A stretch of DNA of 64,000 bases from Thiocapsa bogorovii (GCF_021228795.1 NZ_CP089309.1:3341001-3405000); one strand, 5' to 3'; positions 1 to 9,700 are shown, counted from the stretch's first letter. Translations and numbers: made by a program. The notes: generated from the letters alone by a model not told the origin.

Positions 1-1
1 A

Positions 2-88
2 CGTCGCAGCGATTATGTCGAGGATTCAATGCCCATCTTGCCCGCCAAGCCGCACCTTGCCTCACTCGGCACGCGCTTCACGATCTAA
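2..88 (+). CDS. C-terminal end of a gene entering from the left (uncertain)
   Basis: One forward frame is open from the window edge to a TAA at 86-88 and reads like a protein C-terminus, ending in LASLGTRFTI. The other two frames stay open almost as long, so this is weak. No family is recognised. It could be non-coding. Confidence 0.25.
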   Translation, partial: RRSDYVEDSMPILPAKPHLASLGTRFTI

Positions 89-392
89 ACTCCGCATAAT
101 CGCGAGCTTTGCATAAGCGTCCGAAGCGGTCGCTCAGGTCGAGGCGCCGAGCGGCAGGTCTGGGTCGCTTACCGCCACAAGCGGCTCCTCAAAAGCAGCG
201 CTAAATGCCGCCAAACGACCGATCGATGATTGGGCAATCTGGGAAGCAGGGTGTTTATGTTCGCGATGCCCTCGGATTGCCTTACCGCAAAAGAACGAAG
301 AGCGCGCGCCCAGGGGGTGAATCGGAGTGTCGAGCAGCGCAGCTTCGCGCCAGTGCATGCCCGAGCGTCCCGTGAGCGCCGGGCGAGTCAGG
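89..392. other. Intergenic stretch, nothing assigned
   Basis: About 300 bases between the possible gene end at 88 and the DUF1772 gene. Short open frames on both strands have no recognisable domain, no clear ribosome site and arginine-rich composition typical of GC-rich shadows. No hairpin with a T-run was seen. Confidence 0.4.
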
Positions 393-887
393 TTAAAGCC
401 ACAGCAAGACGAACATCAATGCCACACTGATCAGCGATGCGATGACGGTTCTGATCGCGTTCCATCTGACCCAGCGGGCTTCGAAGTCGCGCCGGGCTGG
501 TGCCAGCGCATCCTCATCCATCGCGTCGACATCCAGCCTTTGAAGCGCGTTGTTCAGCGGCACATTGATTCTGAACGTCGGCACCTGCACGCCTACGACG
601 TAGATGAGCGCGCTGCCGACAAGGAGAACCCGCTCGATGCCGTCAAGTTGCAGGGCTCCCATCACCGCCGACAGCAGCAGCGCCACCGTAGAGCCTATCC
701 AGACCAGGCCGAAGACGGGCTGGCCGGCCTGGATGACGCCGTCGATCACCTGAAACCCTCGGATAAATGCTCGATCGCCCAGCTTTCCGAGCCCGGGCAT
801 CACCACGGTTGCGAAGGCGAAGGCGAAACCTGCTGTCAAGGCACAGAATAACGTCGCCAGGATCAAGATAAGTTCCAGTACAGTCAT
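393..887 (-). CDS. DUF1772 / anthrone oxygenase-like membrane protein
   Basis: A 164-residue protein with four hydrophobic segments (roughly residues 4-30, 52-77, 82-102 and 145-163). This layout is typical of the DUF1772 family, which includes fungal anthrone oxygenases but is mostly uncharacterised in bacteria. The ATG at 887 has a GGAG eight bases upstream. It lies about 90 bp downstream of the NmrA-like gene on the same strand and probably shares its transcript. That pair diverges from an AraC-type regulator, which suggests an inducible small operon for redox or detoxification work. The substrate cannot be told from sequence. Confidence 0.75.
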   Translation of the reverse strand: MTVLELILILATLFCALTAGFAFAFATVVMPGLGKLGDRAFIRGFQVIDGVIQAGQPVFGLVWIGSTVALLLSAVMGALQLDGIERVLLVGSALIYVVGVQVPTFRINVPLNNALQRLDVDAMDEDALAPARRDFEARWVRWNAIRTVIASLISVALMFVLLWL

Positions 888-978
888 GATGCACGCTCCG
901 ATCTGATGTGGCTTGAGGTTTGGGAAACATTCGGGCTTTGCACCGTTGCAACGCCCGCCCTGCCATCACGCCCCGGTA

Positions 979-1833
979 TCACGCCGCGGCGTTCCAGGTC
1001 TCGGTTGCGGCGATCTCTCTGGCGTAGTCGGCGAAGTCCTTCGGCTCCCGACCGAGGGCACGTTGCACACCGTCTGTCAGGTAGGCATTGCGCCCGTCCA
1101 ATACCGTCGCGAACAGATAGTCGAGCATCCACAACACATCCTGTGGTGCACCAGAATCGGCGACGCCTTGTACAAAGGCGTCGTGCGTTACCGGCCTGTA
1201 CTGGATCGTCCGACCGGTCGCCTTCGAGAGCTCTTCGGCGACCTCGGCCAGGGTCAGCATCCGTGGCCCTGTCAGTTCATAGAGCTCGCCGGCGTGACCT
1301 GGCTGGGTCAAGGCCACAACCGCAACCTCTGCAATGTCATCGACATCCACAAAGGGCTCCGGCGTTGACACGTCGGGCAGGGTGATCTGCCCGGCCCGCA
1401 CCATGTCGATAAACGTCCCTTCCGAGAAGTTCTGGTTGAACCAGCTCGCGCGAACGATGGTCCAGTCAATGCCACTGTGCTGGATAATCGCCTCGCAGGC
1501 TTGGGCTTCCGCTTCGCCACGACCCGATAGCAGCACCAGGTGCTTCACATCAGCCGATCGTGCCCGGCGGACCAGTTCGCTGATCGCGTCGGTCGCGCCA
1601 GGCATCGCCAGATCGGGTGCATAGTTGATGTAGATCTTGGTCACTCCCTCGAGACATTCATCCCAGTTAGCGGCATTGTTCCAGTCAAAGGAGGGCGAGG
1701 CCGATCGCGAGCCTAGCCGCACGGGGACGCCCAGGTTCTTCAGTGAAGGAACGATACGGCGACCTGTTTTGCCGGTGGCGCCCAGGACGAGGACGAGGTC
1801 ATTGCTGTTGGCGCTGTCGGTTTGCGTGTTCAT
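979..1833 (-). CDS. NmrA/SDR-like NAD(P)-binding protein
   Basis: A 284-residue Rossmann-fold protein. Near residue 15 it carries the glycine-rich motif GATGKTGRRIV typical of atypical short-chain dehydrogenases (NmrA_like / NAD(P)H-binding family), and it lacks an obvious YxxxK catalytic pair. Such proteins serve as redox sensors or as quinone or azo reductase-like enzymes. The frame extends upstream to 2019, but ATG 1833 is chosen because GGGAG lies seven bases before it and the glycine motif then falls at the usual position. It is followed by the DUF1772 gene and faces the AraC-type regulator across a 172-bp divergent gap, the likely control region. Confidence 0.8.
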   Translation of the reverse strand: MNTQTDSANSNDLVLVLGATGKTGRRIVPSLKNLGVPVRLGSRSASPSFDWNNAANWDECLEGVTKIYINYAPDLAMPGATDAISELVRRARSADVKHLVLLSGRGEAEAQACEAIIQHSGIDWTIVRASWFNQNFSEGTFIDMVRAGQITLPDVSTPEPFVDVDDIAEVAVVALTQPGHAGELYELTGPRMLTLAEVAEELSKATGRTIQYRPVTHDAFVQGVADSGAPQDVLWMLDYLFATVLDGRNAYLTDGVQRALGREPKDFADYAREIAATETWNAAA

Positions 1834-2005
1834 ATGGTTGCTCCCAGAGGTTGGCGGACGTGCGAGCACATGATCGTGAGCCCGCGGGTTTCGTTCTTTG
1901 CCGGTGCTGCCAACGTTTTGGCCAAGTGCGCCAAGTCGGATTTTGAGCCGTCTGTTCTGAAGCGTCAGACACGAACCTGTTGTCTCTCTTCGCCCGGGTA
2001 TTCGA

Positions 2006-3025
2006 ATGAGCCAGCTCACCGCTCTCTATGTCTATAAAGTCGTCGGCCAGGCGAGCCCCGGTGTTGACACCGCGGACCTTGTCGAACAGCTCGGCCTTGA
2101 CCCGGAGGGGTCGATCGATCCGACCCGCATGGTGTCGTCGGCTGCGTACTACGACTTCTTTGCCGTACTGGCCGACCGCGATCCCAATGGTCTCTCGCTC
2201 CCGCTCCGAATCGGTGCGGCGATGCGCAGCGACGAGTACGGTGCCTTTGGTCTCGCCTGGAAATCGGCGCCAACGCTGCGTGGCTCCTTCGCGAGATCAG
2301 AGCGGTATGGCCATGTCCTTGGCGCTGCAGAGACCTACTCGCTTGAGCGCACCTGCGACGGTTTGTTTTTCAACCTTGAAAAGGCTGGCGATGGCCGGAT
2401 AGGCATGCTGCTGTCGAACGAGGCGAGCCTGTCGGCCGTCGACACGATCAGCAGAGAGGTGAGCACTAGGGCCTTCGTGCCGCTGGCAGTCCATTTCAAG
2501 CATGCACCGAGAGGCGATGTCTCGGTTTATGAATCACATTTCGGCTGTCCGGTTCACTTCGAATCCGGGCGCGATGCGCTCTTGGTCAGTGATGAGAGTA
2601 TCGATGCGCCAAATCGACTCGGTGACGAGACGATTGTTGGATTCTTTGATCGTCATCTCGAGCAGCAACTGGCGTCGCTGACACAAGAGGTTCACCTCGA
2701 ACTTCGCGTACGGCGCGCCGTTGCGGCCGTACTCAGTGAAGGTGTGCCCACGGTGTCGTCCATCGCCTCAGAGCTCGCGGTGAGTGCCCGAACGCTGCAG
2801 AGACGACTCTCTGAGCAGGGACATTCGTTTCAGAGCGTGGTCGACATGGCTCGAAAGGATCTTGCCCAAAGATTGCTTGCTGAAACTGACTACAGTCTTG
2901 CCGAAGTCGCATTCCTGACGGGTTTCGCCGAGCAAAGCGGCTTCACAAGGGCATTCAAGCGCTGGGCAGGCCAGACGCCTCGCTCCTATCGGTTGGGCGC
3001 CCGCACGCCGCCTGCGGGGACCTGA
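2006..3025 (+). CDS. AraC-family transcriptional regulator
   Basis: A 339-residue regulator. The N-terminal part (about residues 20-210) matches the arabinose-binding-like domain found in OruR/ArgR-type AraC members, and the C-terminal part (about 230-330) has two helix-turn-helix units. The second unit includes the family signature around AEVAFLTGFAEQSGFTRAFK, ending TPRSYR. It is divergent from the NmrA-like/DUF1772 pair, so it probably activates those genes in response to a small molecule. The ligand is unknown. The ribosome site before ATG 2006 is weak. Confidence 0.85.
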   Translation: MSQLTALYVYKVVGQASPGVDTADLVEQLGLDPEGSIDPTRMVSSAAYYDFFAVLADRDPNGLSLPLRIGAAMRSDEYGAFGLAWKSAPTLRGSFARSERYGHVLGAAETYSLERTCDGLFFNLEKAGDGRIGMLLSNEASLSAVDTISREVSTRAFVPLAVHFKHAPRGDVSVYESHFGCPVHFESGRDALLVSDESIDAPNRLGDETIVGFFDRHLEQQLASLTQEVHLELRVRRAVAAVLSEGVPTVSSIASELAVSARTLQRRLSEQGHSFQSVVDMARKDLAQRLLAETDYSLAEVAFLTGFAEQSGFTRAFKRWAGQTPRSYRLGARTPPAGT

Positions 3026-3552
3026 AGCCTGAGGAGTATCCGGCGAGGGGAACGAGCGGCCGAGATCTCCAATGATGTGTCGAGCAAACCAGGGGATACT
3101 TCGACGCTGTAGAACCAACCGCTTGGTCCAAAAAGCACTCAGCTCGTCGCGATGGGTGCGACCTGAACGGGCGTTGACGCGGGACTGTCCGCCGCGGAAG
3201 TGTTCAGCACCATTGCGCACTGATTACTCTCATCAACGCGCCACGGCGGGAACCCTGAATTCAGTCTCGCCGCCGTTCGGCTCGGGTTGCGGTTAGCGTT
3301 ATGGCCGGTTTGGGGCAAGAACGGACCCTTCCGCCGCCTCTCGGCCGGTGCCGCAGTGCGGAAAGATCGGCGGGAGTCAGGTGAGCGAATCTTAGAAATC
3401 TGTGACGAGATAATTTTGGAAACAACAACCGTTCCTAACGCTAAACCGAGTCTGGTGCGACACACGTCGGCATCCGCTCGGTTCCCGTGACACCCTGCCG
3501 GTTCAACCGCCCGCGCGCGACTCCGGATCGCGCGCGGGTGACCTATCGTCTC
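3026..3552. other. Intergenic stretch with one GC hairpin
   Basis: About 530 bases between the ends of the AraC-type and Crp-type genes. The part from about 3390 to 3450 is richer in A and T than its surroundings. No gene with a ribosome site or known domain was found. The only clear structure is the hairpin at 3510-3538, listed separately. Confidence 0.4.
3510..3538. terminator. GC-rich hairpin beyond the Crp-like gene
   Basis: A perfect 10-bp stem (CCCGCGCGCG with its complement) closes a nine-base loop, 14 bases past the stop of the minus-strand Crp-like gene. It lacks a T-run, so it is only a candidate transcript end. Confidence 0.4.
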
Positions 3553-4263
3553 TCAGCCCATGAATCGCTCGTACAGGGCTTCCGACTCCCCGTAACACCC
3601 GCAGGCTGCTGCTTTCAGGCCGGCTCGATCGAGAACGCGGATGTCGCCGCGGCTGTAGTGAATGAGATTGCGCTGTTGCAGCGCCGTCGCGGCCTTGGTG
3701 ACACCGACCCGGCGCACCCCGAGTAGAAGGGCCAGGAACTCGTGGGTGGCATGGAAGTGATCCGAATGCGCCCGGTCCTGAGTCATCAGCAACCAGCGGG
3801 CGAGACGCGCTTCCAGCACATGGAACCGGGTGCAGGCAACCATCTGCTCGACCTGGTTCGTCACCACGAAGAGATAGCGGTTCAGCGTGATTTGCAGCGC
3901 CGTGCTCTTTCTGAGTGCTTCGGGAAACCGCTCCGCGGTCATGCGCCAAGCGGGACCCGCGCCGCGGACAACGGTGCGCAGCAGCGTCACGTCGATCCCC
4001 AAGACCAGCGGTGTCCCGACCATTCCCTCCCTGCCGACCAGTCTGACCTCCAGACCGGCGTGATCGATCGGTCGCGTCACCAGCGAAAAGTAGCAATCGG
4101 TGGGGAAGTAGACGTGGCGGATCTGCTCGCCGGGTTCGTTGATCACCTCGTCGCGCGCAAGCTCGACCGACTCGCAGCGTTTCAGCACCTGCCGATGATC
4201 CTCGTCCGGCAGCGAGGCGAGAAGACGATTGTCGAACAGAGTGGAATTCTTCTCGGGTTGCAC
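3553..4263 (-). CDS. Crp/Fnr-family regulator (GMVG type)
   Basis: A 236-residue regulator with an N-terminal cyclic-nucleotide-binding-like beta-roll (about 20-140) and a C-terminal winged helix (about 150-225). The roll has the segment VGREGMVG that marks a stress-linked subgroup. It lacks the cAMP-pocket arginine/serine pattern of true Crp and the cysteine cluster of Fnr, so the signal is unknown. A paralogue at 24523-25260 shares the layout (HVYFPT, GMVG/GIVG, LGVRRxGVT). Both flank a block of small stress and envelope genes that they may control. That link is inferred from position only. Confidence 0.85.
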   Translation of the reverse strand: MQPEKNSTLFDNRLLASLPDEDHRQVLKRCESVELARDEVINEPGEQIRHVYFPTDCYFSLVTRPIDHAGLEVRLVGREGMVGTPLVLGIDVTLLRTVVRGAGPAWRMTAERFPEALRKSTALQITLNRYLFVVTNQVEQMVACTRFHVLEARLARWLLMTQDRAHSDHFHATHEFLALLLGVRRVGVTKAATALQQRNLIHYSRGDIRVLDRAGLKAAACGCYGESEALYERFMG

Positions 4264-4653
4264 GGGCGGTCTCCTCTTAGGCCGGTTGGAGCGGAAACAC
4301 TCGGCAAGCGCGGCGCGTTGCCGTGGGACACTGGGGGCGAAGGTTTGCCGTCCAGCGCCAAGCCATGATCCCGATGGGTCGCTGAACCCCGTCTCGGCCT
4401 GCGGGGCTCCGTCAGCTTTCGAGCTTTAGCATTTACGTCAAAAAGCGCCCGTATTCAGTGCGCCAACAAACATAGCGCGTCGATCGGCCCCGTTATGTGC
4501 GATGGCGTACAGACCGGGTCGGCAACGCGTGTCAACCTGTCTTCCATCCTGTATGACCCTCCTCGACCGTGAGCAGAGGGGCGCCGTGAAAACCGGCCGG
4601 TTCGCGACGGTACCACGTCCCGAGGGCTTCTTAACCATCATGGGAGAATAGAC
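4264..4653. other. Intergenic region upstream of divergent stress genes
   Basis: About 390 bases between the start of the Crp-like gene (minus) and the Thivi_2564 gene (plus). It should hold both promoters, but no convincing -35/-10 pair or operator could be picked by eye. Short open frames here look like composition shadows. Confidence 0.4.
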
Positions 4654-4842
4654 ATGAATTTAATCAACTTGGTCGTCGTTTTGGTCGTCATCGGGGTCAT
4701 CCTGTGGCTGATCAACAATTACATTCCGATGGATGGAACCATCAAGAAGATCCTGAATGTGGTGGTCGTGATCTTCGTGGTGCTTTGGCTGCTGTCCGCT
4801 TTCGGGCTCCTCGGCTCCATGTCCGGAATACGCATCGGCTAA
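4654..4842 (+). CDS. Thivi_2564 family small membrane protein
   Basis: A 62-residue protein with two transmembrane segments (about 4-23 and 33-54) joined by the short polar stretch NNYIPMDGTIKK. Length and sequence match the small Thivi_2564 membrane protein family known from purple sulfur bacteria and other proteobacteria, whose function is unknown. ATG 4654 has GGGAG nine bases upstream. It is followed after 40 bp by another small membrane protein. Its neighbours suggest an envelope-stress role. Confidence 0.8.
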   Translation: MNLINLVVVLVVIGVILWLINNYIPMDGTIKKILNVVVVIFVVLWLLSAFGLLGSMSGIRIG

Positions 4843-4882
4843 TCGTGCGGACAGCGAACGCATATCCAGAGCGGGAGATGAG

Positions 4883-5101
4883 ATGAACGCACTCAAGACG
4901 GTCGGTGTCGTGCTGATAATCGGCGGTGGTCTGGGATTGGCCTATGGCGGATTCAGCTATACGAAGGAGACCACGCAGGCCCAACTGGGTCCGCTGGAGT
5001 TGACGGTTCAGGACCGCGAGACGGTCAATATCCCGATTTGGGCCGGCGTGGCCTCGATCGTGGCCGGCGCAGCGCTATTGCTTGTGCCGAGAAACACTTG
5101 A
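4883..5101 (+). CDS. Small two-TM membrane protein, unknown function
   Basis: A 72-residue protein with a glycine-rich transmembrane segment at about 5-25, a polar middle (YTKETTQAQLGPLELTVQDR) and a second segment at about 50-67. It resembles small conserved hypothetical membrane proteins of proteobacteria, but I cannot assign a named family. ATG 4883 is preceded by GGGAG. It lies 40 bp behind the Thivi_2564 gene on the same strand, probably in the same transcript. Confidence 0.7.
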   Translation: MNALKTVGVVLIIGGGLGLAYGGFSYTKETTQAQLGPLELTVQDRETVNIPIWAGVASIVAGAALLLVPRNT

Positions 5102-5206
5102 GGTTCATCCCTCGGAAGGCCGGAATCTCGGTCTCCCGTCCGGTGCAATGCAATCTCCGGAAAGCGTGTTTCCGGCCCTTTTACGTCGGCAAACGAGCCC
5201 TTTAAC

Positions 5207-5794
5207 ATGACCAACAGAAATGTGCAGTTCCTGACGGCGATGGTGTTGATGCTCGGCGGGGCTGCGGTGCAGTCCGCCGAACCGGTCCAATCGGGCAACA
5301 GCGAGACGCCGACTTCCGGTGCCCGGGACGTGCAGCTCGCGGAGGCGCCCGCGGAGTATGGGATTCGGCCGGCCGAGGCCCTGGGCTCGCCGACGTCGCC
5401 GGATGCCGCTGCACAAGGCCGGGAGTCGTCGGGGGAGAGCGCATCGGAGATCAGAACCGACGGCGATGTTCGCTACGTCTCGGGCGGCATCGGTGTGAGT
5501 GAGCGAACCGAGCTCGAAGCCCTGTCCAGTCAGTTCAACCTGCGCCTGCTCTTCGCGACGGAGGGCAGCGGCGAATATCTCTCCTCGGTCCAAGTGAACA
5601 TTCTGGATGCACAAGGGGGGGCGGTCTTGAGCGCCCAATCGAAAGGCCCTTGGTTCCTCGCCCAACTGCCGGCGGGCGACTACAGCCTTGAGGTCACCCC
5701 GAGCGGGGTGCGCGGTCAGGACGAGACTCAGCGCAAGACCTTCAAGGCGGATGGTTCCGGCCAAACGCGTTTGGACTTCTACTGGAAGAAGTAG
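5207..5794 (+). CDS. Exported protein with a carboxypeptidase-regulatory-like fold
   Basis: A 195-residue protein with an N-terminal signal peptide (hydrophobic residues about 9-21, likely cleaved near AVQSA). A low-complexity linker (about 25-95) leads to a C-terminal domain (about 100-193) with beta-sandwich-like repeats such as VQVNILDAQGG and LPAGDYSLEV. The latter recalls the carboxypeptidase-regulatory-like or DUF4426-type folds of periplasmic proteins. It contains no cysteine, so it is not a lipoprotein. It follows two small membrane proteins on the same strand. The function is unknown; a periplasmic location is the safe statement. Confidence 0.65.
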   Translation: MTNRNVQFLTAMVLMLGGAAVQSAEPVQSGNSETPTSGARDVQLAEAPAEYGIRPAEALGSPTSPDAAAQGRESSGESASEIRTDGDVRYVSGGIGVSERTELEALSSQFNLRLLFATEGSGEYLSSVQVNILDAQGGAVLSAQSKGPWFLAQLPAGDYSLEVTPSGVRGQDETQRKTFKADGSGQTRLDFYWKK

Positions 5795-5887
5795 GCGCGG
5801 CGAGCTCGACGGCCAAGGGAATGGCCAGCGGATACTTGAATTCCGGCGTTTCGCCGGGTTGACGATCAGGAACAGGAGCAAGAACCC

Positions 5888-6007
5888 ATGCTGACGAAAG
5901 ACGAATTTATTTCGATATCCAAGGTTAAAACCCCCGCCTTTCAGGCGGGCAGATTTCATCCAGGCTGTTTGCGGGCCATCGGTAACAGCGACGTCGGCCA
6001 CCGTTAA
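5888..6007 (+). pseudogene. 5' stub of an interrupted coiled-coil gene
   Basis: ATG 5888, preceded by AGGAG, begins MLTKDEFIS and then runs into foreign sequence, stopping at 6007. The downstream open frame starting MKTRIDAWNAEID (6235) looks like the continuation: in related small coiled-coil proteins a start of the type M(L/M)TK(D/E)E(F/Y) runs straight into MKxxxDxWNAEID. About 300 bases of inserted DNA separate the two parts. The original start and ribosome site have thus been cut off from the coding body. Confidence 0.6.
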
Positions 6008-6227
6008 GGACCGGTCTCGGTCTGATGGACCGCCGACATGGTCGGGCATGCCTCCGGTTCGGCTGGCCGTGTGGTTGTTGTGGCAGTCGTCCGGCCAGAA
6101 CTCACCCTCGCAGGGAGGTGTAGAGGATTGCTCGAAGTGCCAGCCCTCGACGCGTCGTTCAGTCGACGCGTATCCGGACTTTCAGTCCGTGAGGCAAACC
6201 CACCGGCTTTAGCCGGTGGTTGTTTAG
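5925..6227 (+). mobile_element. Transposase-less IS200/IS605-like element (PATE-like)
   Basis: Insertion of about 300 bp with the hallmarks of IS200/IS605 ends. Near the left end is a hairpin with stem CCCGCC/GGCGGG and loop TTTCA (5933-5949). Near the right end is a hairpin with an 8-bp stem, CCACCGGC/GCCGGTGG, and loop TTTA (6200-6219), followed by TTGTTTA. There are no terminal inverted repeats and no target duplication. Two more hairpins precede the right end (6151-6170 and 6175-6189), giving a run of hairpins like the omega-RNA region of TnpB-bearing relatives. No tnpA or tnpB frame is present, so the copy is non-autonomous. Exact end points are uncertain by some 10-20 bases. Confidence 0.6.
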
Positions 6228-6234
6228 TGCAGAC

Positions 6235-6492
6235 ATGAAGACGCGGATCGACGCCTGGAATGCCGAAATCGACGTGTTTCAGGAAAAGGCGCACGACATC
6301 AAGGAAGAGGCCAAGGTGAAATACGAGGAGCAGCTCGTGTCGTTACGCGCTGCGCGTGTGGAAGGCGAAAAGCGGCTGGAGGAGATGCAGGCCGCTACGG
6401 AAAGCAACTGGGAGCAGCTCAAATTGGAAACCGAGCGGGCTTGGGATGCCTTCAAGGACTCCTTCAATACGTTCAAGTCGCATTATAAGTAA
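6235..6492 (+). CDS. Coiled-coil protein, 5'-truncated by the insertion
   Basis: An 85-residue, highly charged, almost wholly helical protein (KTRIDAWNAEID, then heptad-rich to residue 80) with no signal peptide or membrane segment. Small coiled-coil proteins of this type occur beside CsbD, BON and similar stress genes. The insertion removed the native start. Translation could restart at ATG 6235 or at TTG 6220 inside the element's right end, but neither has a good ribosome site. The product may be poorly made or absent. Confidence 0.55.
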   Translation: MKTRIDAWNAEIDVFQEKAHDIKEEAKVKYEEQLVSLRAARVEGEKRLEEMQAATESNWEQLKLETERAWDAFKDSFNTFKSHYK

Positions 6493-6526
6493 AACGTCAG
6501 TCCATCGCGTTGCATGAAACGCAACC

Positions 6527-6616
6527 GTAGGGTGGACCGGCGCAGCGCAGTCCACCAGTCAGTCCACCAGTGTCGGTGCATGGCTCGGTGGACTGCGCTG
6601 CGCTTGTCCACCCTAC
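6527..6616. repeat. Palindromic GTAGGGTGGAC repeat, copy A
   Basis: An imperfect inverted repeat: GTAGGGTGGAC...GCGCAGTCCACC at the left and GGTGGACTGCGCTGCGC...GTCCACCCTAC at the right. Related copies lie at 18261-18290, 18664-18700 and 52986-53064. A further degenerate half copy follows to about 6633. All are intergenic. Confidence 0.75.
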
Positions 6617-6724
6617 AGCGGTTGTCCACCCTGGCCGGTTGGATGAACAGGCCGTCGAGCGTGACCTTCGTCCGCGGAGGATGGCCTCTCCGCGTCGGAG
6701 ATCGCACGTTTGAAGGAGAGTCAT

Positions 6725-9700
6725 TTGGCGATTCGCGACACCCTGCTCCAATTCAGGAGATGGCTTCCCGGTAGGGGTTTGACCAAGGCGTCTGTCGGCG
6801 ACGAGCCGCCGTTGCGCTCGGAGCTCTTCAGCGCCGTTCAGATGGAAGAGCACGGCAAGCGCCTCGCCGATGCGCATACCTTGATGCCCGGACATCCACC
6901 GGACCGTCTGCTCGCTCGCCTGACCGAGAACGAAACCATCCTGATCGGTGTCTGCCCATTGCTCATGGCCGCCGTCACGGAGAACCGCCGGATCGCGCCG
7001 GCCGGTGAATGGCTGCTCGACAACTTCTATCTGATCGAAGATCAGATCCGCACCGCCAAGCGACATCTCCCGAAGGGCTACAGCCGCCAACTGCCGCGCC
7101 TGCTTCACGGGCCGTCCGCCGGACTGCCGCGCGTCTATGACCTCGCGCTCGAGATCATCGCCCATGGCGACGGTCGGGTCGACCCGGAGAACCTCAACCG
7201 TTTCGTCGCGGCCTATCAGACGGTCACCACCCTGCGGCTGGGCGAATTGTGGGCCATCCCGATCATGCTGCGACTGGCGCTGATCGAGAATCTGCGCCGC
7301 GTTGCGGTCCTCATCGCGGCCAGCCGGACGGACCAGAACCTGGCCGATGTCTGGGCCGATCGGATGATGGCGATGGTCGAGCAGGATCCGAAGAATCTGA
7401 TCCTGGTGATCGCCGACATGGCGCGCTCGAACCCGCCGCTGTCGAGCGCCTTTGTCGCGGAGTTGGCGCGCCGACTACAGGGCCAGAGCTCCGCCTTGGC
7501 GCTACCGCTGACCTGGATCGAGCAGCAGTTGGCCGAGTCGGGTCTGAGGATCGAACAGCGGGTGCAGTCGGAGAACCAGCAACAGGCCGCCGACCAAGTC
7601 TCCATCGGCAACAGCATCGGCAGTCTGCGTTTCCTCGGGGCGACGGATTGGCGCGAATTCGTGGAAACCATGAGCCTGGTCGAGCAGACCTTGCGCGGCG
7701 ATCCGGGCGGGATTTACGGCCGGATGGACTTTGCCACCCGCGATCGTTACCGGCACGTCGTGGAGAAGGTCGCGAAGAACAGCGCCCTGTCCGAGGCGGA
7801 GGTGGCTCTCCAGGCGGTCGAGCTGGCACGCGAAGGCGCGGTCGCGAACGATGGCGCCGAGCGTGCGGCGCACGTTGGGTTCTATCTGATCGATCGCGGA
7901 TTGCCGCGGCTGGAGCGCCGGGCGCGGGCCTGCCTCTGCACCCTGGAATCGCTGCAACGGCGGGGTCGGCGGTTTCCCTTGTTCCTCTATTTGGGTGCGA
8001 TCTTCCTGTTGACGGCGCTCTTCACCGGCGGGCTTCTGGCGCTCTCCGATAGCCTGCCGGATTGGCTGCTCCTGCTCCTCGCGGTGCCTGTCGTGCTGGG
8101 CACCAGTCAGCTCGGTGTGGCGCTGGTGAACTGGCTGGCCACCTTGTTCGCGACACCCTATCCGCTGCCGCGCCTGGATTTTTCACTGGGCATTCCGACT
8201 GAATCGCGCACCCTGGTGGTGACCCCGACCCTGCTCACCGGCGCGGCGGGCATCGAGGCGTTGCTCGAAGGGCTGGAGGTGCGGTTCCTGGCGAATCGGG
8301 ACGACCGCCTGCACTTTGGGCTCTTAACCGATTTTCGCGATGCGCCGGAGCAGACGCAGCCCGAAGACGAGACGCTCGTCCGGCTTGCCGTCGAAGGGAT
8401 CGAGGCCCTGAACGCGAAATACCCGCGCGACGGTGGCGATGGCTTTTTCCTCTTCCACCGCCCGCGCCGCTGGAATCCGCAAGAGCGGATCTGGATGGGT
8501 TACGAGCGCAAACGCGGCAAGCTCGCCGATTTGAACGCACTGTTGCGCGGCGGGGACGCCGATCGCTTCGCAACGATCGTGGGCAAGACGAGGATCCTGC
8601 CGAGCGTGCGCTACGTCATTACCCTGGACACCGACACCCAACTCCCGCGCGATGCCGCACTGGAGCTGGTCGGTACCCTGGCACATCCGCTCAATCAGGC
8701 ACGTTACGATCCCGACCGACAGGTGGTCTCCGAGGGCTACGGCATTCTGCAACCGCGCGTGGCCGTGAGTCTGCCCGGTGCCAATCGGTCGCGGTATGCG
8801 CGGCTGTACGGGGACGACGCCGGCATCGATCCCTATACCCATGCCGTTTCCGATGTCTACCAGGATTGGTTTCATGAAGGCTCCTTCATCGGCAAGGGCA
8901 TCTACGATGTCGATGTCATCGAGCAGGCGCTGACGGGGCGTTTCCCCGAAAATCGCATCCTCAGCCATGACCTGCTGGAGGGCTGCCATGCCCGCTCCGG
9001 GTTGGTCTCCGATGTGCAGTTGTACGAAGACTATCCCGCCTGTTACAGCGCGGACGTGACCCGCCGCTACCGCTGGATGCGGGGCGACTGGCAAATCGCC
9101 CGCTGGCTCTCGCCGCGTGTTCCCGGTCTCGACGGCCGCCTGCGGCGGAACCCCCTCTCGGCGCTGTCGCGCTGGAAGCTGGCCGACAATCTGCGGCGCA
9201 GCCTCGTGCCGGCGGCCCTGACGCTCCTCTTCGTGCTGGGGTGGACGCTCACGGCAGCCCCCGGGCTCTGGACCTTGGCCGTGCTCGGGATTTCGTTGAT
9301 CCCCTCGTTGCTGACCGCGCTCCTGAACGGCCTGCAGAAGCCGGGCGACGTGCGCTGGCCCGATCATCTTGCCGCCGCGCTCCGCACGGCGATCCGTCAG
9401 CTGGAGCAGGCGCTGTTCACCGTCGCCTGTCTTCCGTACGAGGGATACATCGGCCTGGATGCCATGGTCCGCACCCTCTGGCGGATGCGGGTCAGTCATC
9501 GACGACTGCTCGAATGGACCTCGTCGGGTGATCCGGAGCGCTCGCGCCGGGACCTCGTCGCCTTTCACGGGAGGATGTGGATCGCCCCCGCGCTGGCCCT
9601 GGTCACCGCGTCGGCGCTGGCCTGGCTCGATCCCGCCGTGTTGCTCGTCGCGGGACCGATCTTGTTGCTCTGGCTGGCCGCGCCCGCCATCGCCTGGTGG

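Noticed and set aside
5105..6049. 314-codon minus-strand frame across the exported protein gene and the inserted element
   Set aside because: It crosses two unrelated features and has shadow composition.
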